Source: Candidatus Butyricimonas faecavium (lineage in GTDB: Bacteria > Bacteroidota > Bacteroidia > Bacteroidales > Marinifilaceae). From it: a DNA stretch of 38,130 bases. The notes below the pieces were generated by a model, which was given only the letters and a program-made list of their open reading frames with translations, did no database searches and was not told where the DNA came from. The stretch is from the NCBI GenBank assembly GCA_944321125.1, contig CALUKD010000034.1:1-38130 (forward strand), written 5' to 3'. The position numbers and the translations under genes were made by a program. This document shows positions 33,476 to 38,130 of this stretch, in pieces (the first letter of the stretch is position 1; every line of letters starts with the position of its first letter).

Positions 33476-33504
33476 TATTTTGTTACTGATTTGTTACCCA
33501 CTTT
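33476..33504 (+). repeat. Right copy of imperfect direct repeat (candidate integrase arm site)
   Basis: Pattern TATTTTGTTACTG then ATTTGTTACCC, matching 28561-28591 with one gap and a few changes. It overlaps the start of the terminator hairpin at 33497. Confidence 0.55.
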
Positions 33505-33524
33505 CAAAACAAAGTGGGCTTTTT
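33497..33524 (+). terminator. Intrinsic terminator after the element lipoprotein
   Basis: The 8-bp stem CCCACTTT (33497-33504) with AAAGTGGG (33511-33518) is followed by C and five T. It probably ends the lipoprotein transcript. Confidence 0.85.
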
Positions 33525-33855
33525 ATTTAAATATCAATTAATTACAGTAAAAACTATTGGTAATCGCCAAACGCCCACAACACCAATAGACAACAACCCA
33601 CGCTTATTCAGCATGAATTCGATGTCTAATCTAGCGTTGTAAAAATTGGCGATTTTTCAGTTTAAGATTAGAACAAACTCATAATATCTAAAATGCGAAC
33701 TCTTCCGCACTTAGTTTTTCAACTTCCGCAAATATATAATATATTTTTACAAAAATCAAATATTCTGCCATTTTATAGCTATGCTGGTGTTAATTTGCTT
33801 GTGGTTTTTTATTGAATTTTCTTTAGAGATGGTCAACACTTTCGCTAAGGTTAAA

Positions 33856-34180
33856 CTATCCTTTCCTTTGATCATGAACCTAGCATGATCACATCAAGTA
33901 CATAGCATAAACACTGACGTATGTATATGCTATGTTAGTGTCGTGTCTGTATTCCCTTGATGTCTTAGTGTAAGGATAGAGAAAGGTAGGCTGAAAGATA
34001 AGTTTGCTATAAGCTGGGAAGAGAGTGTCTTATTGCGTAGTTGTGTAAAAACCGTAAGAGAAGCTATGGAGATACTCTCGAGAAACTGCCTCTTTTTCGT
34101 TGATCATTCGAAGATTATTCAGAGCTTATTCATACGAGCATGGATAAGCAACGTTTGACCTTCGAATGAGCTCTGAACGA
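33856..34180. other. Densely folded non-coding region
   Basis: No gene is visible, but inverted repeats are crowded. Outer stem 33856-33863 with 33972-33979 (8 bp). Inside it: 33869-33876 with 33884-33891 (8 bp); 33891-33898 with 33956-33963 (8 bp), enclosing 33900-33909 with 33926-33935 (10 bp). A pair 33911-33918 / 33934-33941 competes with the last one in pseudoknot fashion. Further right: 9-bp arms CATTCGAAG/CTTCGAATG, interleaved with 7-bp arms CAGAGCT/AGCTCTG, and a hairpin GCTTATTCAT/ATGGATAAGC between them (about 34105-34178). It could be a structured RNA, an origin of transfer, or a recombination site. The active strand is not known. Confidence 0.6.
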
Positions 34181-34250
34181 GGGGTATTATTTGGTACTTT
34201 TCTGTACTTTATTTGTTATATATTTGTGTATGAATTCAACAAAAGTAAAA

Positions 34251-34275
34251 CTTCCTCTGGAATTTCCAGAGGAAG
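34251..34275 (-). terminator. Terminator of the exported regulatory-domain gene
   Basis: Perfect 11-bp stem, 34251-34261 with 34265-34275, 3-nt loop. Read on the minus strand it is followed by TTTTACTTTT. It lies 22 bases after the stop at 34297. Confidence 0.88.
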
Positions 34276-34296
34276 GTAAAAGTTTAAAGGGTAGGT

Positions 34297-34647
34297 TTAT
34301 TCCTCTTGGGAACGTAAGGTCACATTCATATCATTTATGTCAGTGCTAGAAGACACTATTTTGTCTTGTGGAACATAGTTAGCGTGGCTAAAGCTTAATG
34401 TACAGGACTCTGATTGTCTTACTTGGATAGAGTAATAGCCCTCTGGATCGGTCTGAGTTTTGCTTAATTGGGTATTGTCTCTGTTTAAAGTACAGGTTAC
34501 ATCAACCTGACTTATAACATCTCCATTGGTGTTGTCAACATAACCGGAAACAGTTATCCATTGCGTATCACTTTTCATCGTGAAGCTACACGTGATCACT
34601 GCAATCACAACGCTTGTTACTAATACGATTAATGATTTCGTTTTCAT
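34297..34647 (-). CDS. Small exported carboxypeptidase-regulatory-like domain protein
   Basis: A 116-residue protein with a signal peptide (about residues 1-25; SLIVLVTSVVIAVITCSF, with a possible but atypical lipobox cysteine) and one beta-sandwich domain of the CarboxypepD-reg type. Hallmarks are ITVSGYVDNTNGDVISQVDVTC, TQTDPEGYYSIQV, and LSFSHANYVPQD. ATG 34647 is preferred; the frame is open for 11 more codons upstream. Such single-domain proteins occur in Bacteroidota surfaces, but no partner gene is beside it. It has its own terminator. Function is unknown. Confidence 0.75.
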   Translation of the reverse strand: MKTKSLIVLVTSVVIAVITCSFTMKSDTQWITVSGYVDNTNGDVISQVDVTCTLNRDNTQLSKTQTDPEGYYSIQVRQSESCTLSFSHANYVPQDKIVSSSTDINDMNVTLRSQEE

Positions 34648-35466
34648 GATAATAAGTTTTAAATTTTTACTAACAAACACCTAGCGTTTTCTTTCTTTAA
34701 TGCATGCATATCAAATTTATGATAATTAATCCGTAAAACAAAATGTTGACGTAAATATTTCTATATTGTAACATATGTGATTTTTAAAGTTTGTTACTTG
34801 TGGGAGATATTAATATTTCAGTTTTTATGAATATTGCTTGTACAATAATAGTTAAACATATAGATATGTTGTTTTATTATTACCGTATGTATTACGAGCA
34901 ACTAATATTTATACAACGACATAAAAGGCATATAAAAAATAGTTTCACCTTGTTATTTAGCTTTGGTAGTTTATATAGGTTATAAATAACTTTCGTGGTG
35001 GATTAGAAAGGTGTTGTTTCTCGACGCAGTACATTATGTGGATTGATTATCAGTAGTTTATGACTTAAAAGATAGACTGCTCAAAAATTTACTTGTTTTT
35101 TCGTCAAAAATCGAAGATTTAACATTTTTCTTCGTTGCCTGTCTCAAAACAGAGTGAAAAGAGGCAAAAACGGCCCTTTGGGGCCTCGACTGACCTCGTC
35201 TACAAAGATAGGGCATGTCAGGGTTTATTTCGCCAAAATGGGCTGTAAAATTGGAAACTGATTGTAATAACTGTACTATAAAAATTGGATAGTCTTATTT
35301 TCTGCATCTTCTTCGATGTGGTACCGTATTCGGAATGATTATCAATTGTTTGTCGTTTAACAACTATAGGCGTCTTAAAGATTACTTTTTTAACGTTTTT
35401 TCTTATCGATCTATTCCAATAGAGGTAAAATCGCCTTATAACATCTCCTTTTTGTTGGATATTCAA
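34648..35466. other. Gene-poor stretch between accessory genes
   Basis: I find no convincing gene. The part from 34700 to 34990 is extremely AT-rich. From about 35080 to 35250 composition changes abruptly: a GC-richer block with a small GGCCC/GGGCC hairpin (about 35170-35184) and a direct CGAGG word repeat. An open frame on the minus strand from 35466 down to 35218 begins with TTG at the base after the stop of the 73-codon gene, and has no recognisable family. The block may be a remnant of an insertion sequence. Confidence 0.4.
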
Positions 35467-35688
35467 TTAGAGGGTGAGATTGGTATCATCAGAACATTGC
35501 TTCCAGTCTTCCTTTGGAAGATCCTTGGTGTCCCAGTCCCCGATGATGCTAACGGTCGCAGATTTGGCTAGATACTTTTTGCCGTTGATGTAATTAGTAT
35601 TTTCTCTATAGTAATGCTGTATAAAACACTCATTTTCTATAAAATTAAGTAAAGCCGCTCTATAATTGAAGTAAGCGACTTTACTCAT
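35467..35688 (-). CDS. Small hypothetical protein after the DUF262 gene
   Basis: A 73-residue open frame with an ATG, 15 bases after the stop of the DUF262 gene and on the same strand. It has no recognised domain; the C-terminal half is acidic with several Trp/Asp (GDWDTKDLPKEDW). Position suggests it is the last gene of the DUF262 operon, perhaps a small accessory part. It could also be a truncated remnant, since the DNA behind it looks disturbed. Confidence 0.45.
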   Translation of the reverse strand: MSKVAYFNYRAALLNFIENECFIQHYYRENTNYINGKKYLAKSATVSIIGDWDTKDLPKEDWKQCSDDTNLTL

Positions 35689-35703
35689 GATTTTACACTA
35701 ATT

Positions 35704-37911
35704 TTACTGATATATCCAGCAATTATTATCCTTTCTATAATCTTTAAAATACTGGATACGGTCAACTGTGTCAATACCTTCTTTATTTTGTGGAATGCTA
35801 AATCTGGCACGCTCTTTATCGTCATTCAAAGAGTATGAAACAAAGGCATTGTTTTCACATGTCAATAGCCCTTTTCTGTAAGAAAGCGCACGGATATCAT
35901 ACCACTCTACAGAATTTGCTACTGCTTTATTCTCAATGAGTGCTTTAAGCATACATTGGTAGGCATTAGATGATTCTCGTTTCTCAGAGAACAACGCAAC
36001 AAGAGCATATGGTTGATCATCATACATTGTATATTTGCCATAGCGCCAGGGCCGGAAACATGAATACGCTATATAGTAATATCGCCAATCGTATTGATTT
36101 TTAGTTCGGCATTCTGACAGATAAGCGTCGATTCTATCTTGCAAGTATTTGTCGTCTATTTTTACGTCAGTCTCAAGCAGAGATCGCAATGATTTCTTTG
36201 TCTTGTTGAAATCTGCAATCTTTCCTGTCGGATGAAATAATGCGAACCAAGCCTTGTCTCCGATTTCATTCTGATCTCCTGAACCAAGTTGAATACACCA
36301 ATTGTTTAACCTTTGGCTGTAATCAGATGTTGCTAACATTGCACAGTCAATAGCATTGCGAGAGCACGTGTTGAAGACCTGGATGAATCGCTGATAAAGA
36401 TGAGTATTCTCATGCCCAACAACATCTGTACGACCTTGAATCAGATAGTAGTCCTCTAACTGAAAGAGATCCGCAGAATGCTCGGGATGTTCATTGGTGA
36501 ACTGGAGCTTTTGACGCTCCTCTTCCATTTGAATTACATTGAAATTCTGTCTCACGTCATTATCAATCATTATTCTATCTGCAATTTCTCCAGAAAGAAT
36601 AATATTTTCTACCTGACGAAGATTTGCGGGCATACGATTTCCTGCATCACCATTAGGGGTATCGACAACCTCATTTCTGGAATTCTTGAGTAGATTCACT
36701 ACCACACGTAAGCGTCGACGGAAATCTATTTCTTTTATCTTGTCATAGTTCATTAAATAGATGAGGAAGGAGTAAAGCATTATTAACCAATAGGGCGTGT
36801 TTCTACGCAATGCCGCTCCAGTCAATACCCCTTTGAAAATATTGAGGTCTGTAATCTGTTGAGATACTACAACTTTCCCGGATTCATGATAATTTGCTGA
36901 CAGGTAGGAATTGAAGAAATCATCAATTGAGTTAGAAGGCAATGAATTAGAGAGTAGAGGCTTATTCTGAATATTAACCATGCAATCAAAGGCTTGTTCG
37001 AGGAACTCTACATTTTGGGGTTGATTTTTATAAAGTCTTTCCAGTAAGCTGAAGTCATCTTCTAAATCGAAATCTAACGAAGACTGGTCTGACTTATAAA
37101 TCAGAATAAGGGAAATTACACGGAAAAAGTTCAGAAAACCGTTATCAACGAGATTAGCCTTATCCCGATAAATCCAAAGTAAATCGGTCCATTCGCGGTC
37201 TATTTTTAGACCAATGCGTTTAGCGGCAGTTGCATCGCCATTTTCGGAACGTATAATCTTTAAGAGTTCAGCCTTGAAATGTTCAAAGTCAGTGAGTGGT
37301 TTTCCACGGGAGTTCATCTTGATGTAAATGTCATCAGTTAGTTCCATTTCCTCAATATCGCGGAAATAGAAATTAATTTTATCTAACTTATTCCATAAGT
37401 TATCAATATCGGCAAAACGCTTTTGAATTTCATCAAGCATTGTGAGCATTCCTCTAACTGTAGGATCGTTGATCCATTCCATAGGAAACCACCCCTCATT
37501 TTTAATTTCATCGCTAAGGCGTGTTTTCCAGGTAGGTTTATAGTTAACGAGCTTGATAAGAAAGTCTCGTGCGCTATAACGTGTGTTGTATGAAAATTTT
37601 GCGAGTCGCTTGTCGTTGATACACTCTTTTTTATATGCATACCAATGAAGTAGCCAAAGAGTAGTTAGTCGTTGCTGTCCATCAAGAGGAATCAACAGAC
37701 CATTCTGAATATTACCATAAATGAAATCAAGGGTCAAACCATCGTCTATTAATCCAGCATGTATCGCAGAGAGAAAACGCTCACGAGTCTTTACTGCATG
37801 CGCATCAGATCGGCCTTGAGCATAAGCACGTTGAATCCGTGGTATGGTAATTCCACTTATTCCGTAAGGATTGTTTTCAGAAAGCAAATTCTTCAGTGTC
37901 GTAGTTTCCAT
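35704..37911 (-). CDS. DUF262 (GmrSD-like) protein
   Basis: A 735-residue protein with an N-terminal DUF262 domain, a ParB/Srx-like nucleotidase fold. Diagnostic motifs are IPRIQRAYAQGR (residues 23-34), DGQQRLTTLWLL (77-88; the DGQQR core) and NSRGKPLTDFEHFKAELLK near residues 203-222. The C-terminal half is helical and without a clear HNH/DUF1524 nuclease motif. DUF262 proteins include GmrS of the type IV restriction system GmrSD, SspE and BrxU, all anti-phage. Here the gene overlaps the end of a second upstream gene that also looks DUF262-like, a known tandem arrangement. Possibly one partner brings the nuclease part. The role in defence is inferred from family and context, not from a visible catalytic site. 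Confidence 0.85.
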   Translation of the reverse strand: METTTLKNLLSENNPYGISGITIPRIQRAYAQGRSDAHAVKTRERFLSAIHAGLIDDGLTLDFIYGNIQNGLLIPLDGQQRLTTLWLLHWYAYKKECINDKRLAKFSYNTRYSARDFLIKLVNYKPTWKTRLSDEIKNEGWFPMEWINDPTVRGMLTMLDEIQKRFADIDNLWNKLDKINFYFRDIEEMELTDDIYIKMNSRGKPLTDFEHFKAELLKIIRSENGDATAAKRIGLKIDREWTDLLWIYRDKANLVDNGFLNFFRVISLILIYKSDQSSLDFDLEDDFSLLERLYKNQPQNVEFLEQAFDCMVNIQNKPLLSNSLPSNSIDDFFNSYLSANYHESGKVVVSQQITDLNIFKGVLTGAALRRNTPYWLIMLYSFLIYLMNYDKIKEIDFRRRLRVVVNLLKNSRNEVVDTPNGDAGNRMPANLRQVENIILSGEIADRIMIDNDVRQNFNVIQMEEERQKLQFTNEHPEHSADLFQLEDYYLIQGRTDVVGHENTHLYQRFIQVFNTCSRNAIDCAMLATSDYSQRLNNWCIQLGSGDQNEIGDKAWFALFHPTGKIADFNKTKKSLRSLLETDVKIDDKYLQDRIDAYLSECRTKNQYDWRYYYIAYSCFRPWRYGKYTMYDDQPYALVALFSEKRESSNAYQCMLKALIENKAVANSVEWYDIRALSYRKGLLTCENNAFVSYSLNDDKERARFSIPQNKEGIDTVDRIQYFKDYRKDNNCWIYQ

Positions 37912-38130
37912 TTGTCAAGTTGAGTATAGTGGTATCGTTATTATCCTGTTTATAGTAAGGCGAAATTTTCTCATTAAGGGCTTCGACATAGTCTCTTCTG
38001 TCTGTCTCTCCCCAAAAGAAAAGCGATGGACTCTCTTGAGTATAGTACTTGAAAAATACGTGTTTTGTACAGATTGGGATGTATCTTCCTTCTTTATCGT
38101 AATTAATGACACGGTGTCTTTTAACATCAA
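37877..38130 (-). CDS. C-terminal end of a second DUF262-type gene (partial)
   Basis: The window ends inside this gene. The coding frame is not the longest open one: a frame from 38128 down to the stop at 37877 gives 83 residues, such as VINYDKEGRYIPICTKHVFF then SLFFWGETDRRDYVEAL and NEKISPYYKQ. That reads as natural protein and resembles C-termini of DUF262 proteins. The other open frame (37915-38130) is out of phase and shows no protein character. The stop overlaps the start of the next gene by 35 bases, implying translational coupling. The family call is moderate because only the end is visible. Confidence 0.7.
   Translation of the reverse strand, partial: DVKRHRVINYDKEGRYIPICTKHVFFKYYTQESPSLFFWGETDRRDYVEALNEKISPYYKQDNNDTTILNLTNGNYDTEEFAF

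Larger units (their letters stand above)
33370..33855. other. Right end of module, non-coding
   Basis: No gene is visible. It contains an unpaired -7-like word TATATTTG (33434-33441), the right direct repeat (33476-33504), a terminator (33497-33524), an inverted repeat CTATTGGT/ACCAATAG (33554-33561 with 33582-33589) and an inverted pair AATCGCCAA/TTGGCGATT (33562-33570 with 33646-33654). These short repeats may include the right attachment site. Confidence 0.45.

Noticed and set aside
34791-34985. 64-codon plus-strand frame
   Set aside because: Extremely AT-rich, TTG start, no domain; composition alone explains the open frame.
35218-35466. 82-codon minus-strand frame starting with TTG
   Set aside because: Starts at the base after another stop, no family, overlaps equally open frames on the other strand; unsupported.
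35335-35571. 78-codon plus-strand frame
   Set aside because: Overlaps the minus-strand 73-residue frame and has no recognisable features.
37915-38130. 71-codon minus-strand frame at the right edge
   Set aside because: Out of phase with the protein-like frame 37877-38130; a shadow.

Overview
The window is chromosomal DNA of a Bacteroidota bacterium, most likely Bacteroidales. The visible signs are a SusC/SusD outer-membrane pair, many lipoproteins with a Bacteroidota-type lipobox, poor Shine-Dalgarno sites, and promoters of the Bacteroidota form TTTG-N19/20-TAnnTTTG. Such promoters stand in front of the initiator tRNA, the integrase and a structured leader. Gene content and style suggest Odoribacteraceae (Butyricimonas or Odoribacter), but that is inference.

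Region 1 (1-20.9 kb) is housekeeping. In order it holds a clostripain-like lipoprotein protease, an M20 amidohydrolase, a DUF2157 membrane protein with a YqaA-type membrane protein, a LemA/TPM/TPM operon, a POT-type peptide transporter, a RhlE-type DEAD-box helicase, the pta-ackA acetate pathway, a small AlaX-like tRNA-editing protein, FabG, a TPR lipoprotein, a YqhD-like alcohol dehydrogenase, an AddA-like helicase-nuclease and a DUF5723 membrane protein. A decayed sensor histidine kinase (about 13519-13860, minus) lies between fabG and the TPR lipoprotein. Intergenic spaces carry long inverted repeats, one of them MITE-like (19363-19493).

Region 2 (21.0-27.4 kb) has the initiator tRNA-fMet with its own promoter and terminator. 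It is followed by a four-gene minus-strand operon: susC, susD, a FAS1-like lipoprotein and a short lipoprotein.

Region 3 (about 28.5-33.5 kb) looks like a small integrative element. It encodes a tyrosine recombinase, an unknown protein, an excisionase-like helix-turn-helix protein, an unknown 174-residue protein, a gene II/CRI-like rolling-circle replication initiator and a small lipoprotein. A 42-bp repeat with internal palindromes occurs on both sides of the rep gene. A related 29-31 bp direct repeat lies at both ends of the module. Between rep and the lipoprotein is the most striking signal of the window: a promoter, then a nested hairpin of about 115 nt, then an intrinsic terminator whose 3' arm can pair instead with the hairpin. 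This could be an attenuator or switch, a small RNA, or a single-strand origin or packaging signal. Just beyond the module is a second strongly folded non-coding stretch (33856-34180).

Region 4 (34.3-38.1 kb) is minus-strand accessory DNA. It holds a small exported regulatory-domain protein and two overlapping DUF262 (GmrSD-like) genes, a probable anti-phage locus that runs off the window. The true reading frame of the last gene is 37877-38130.
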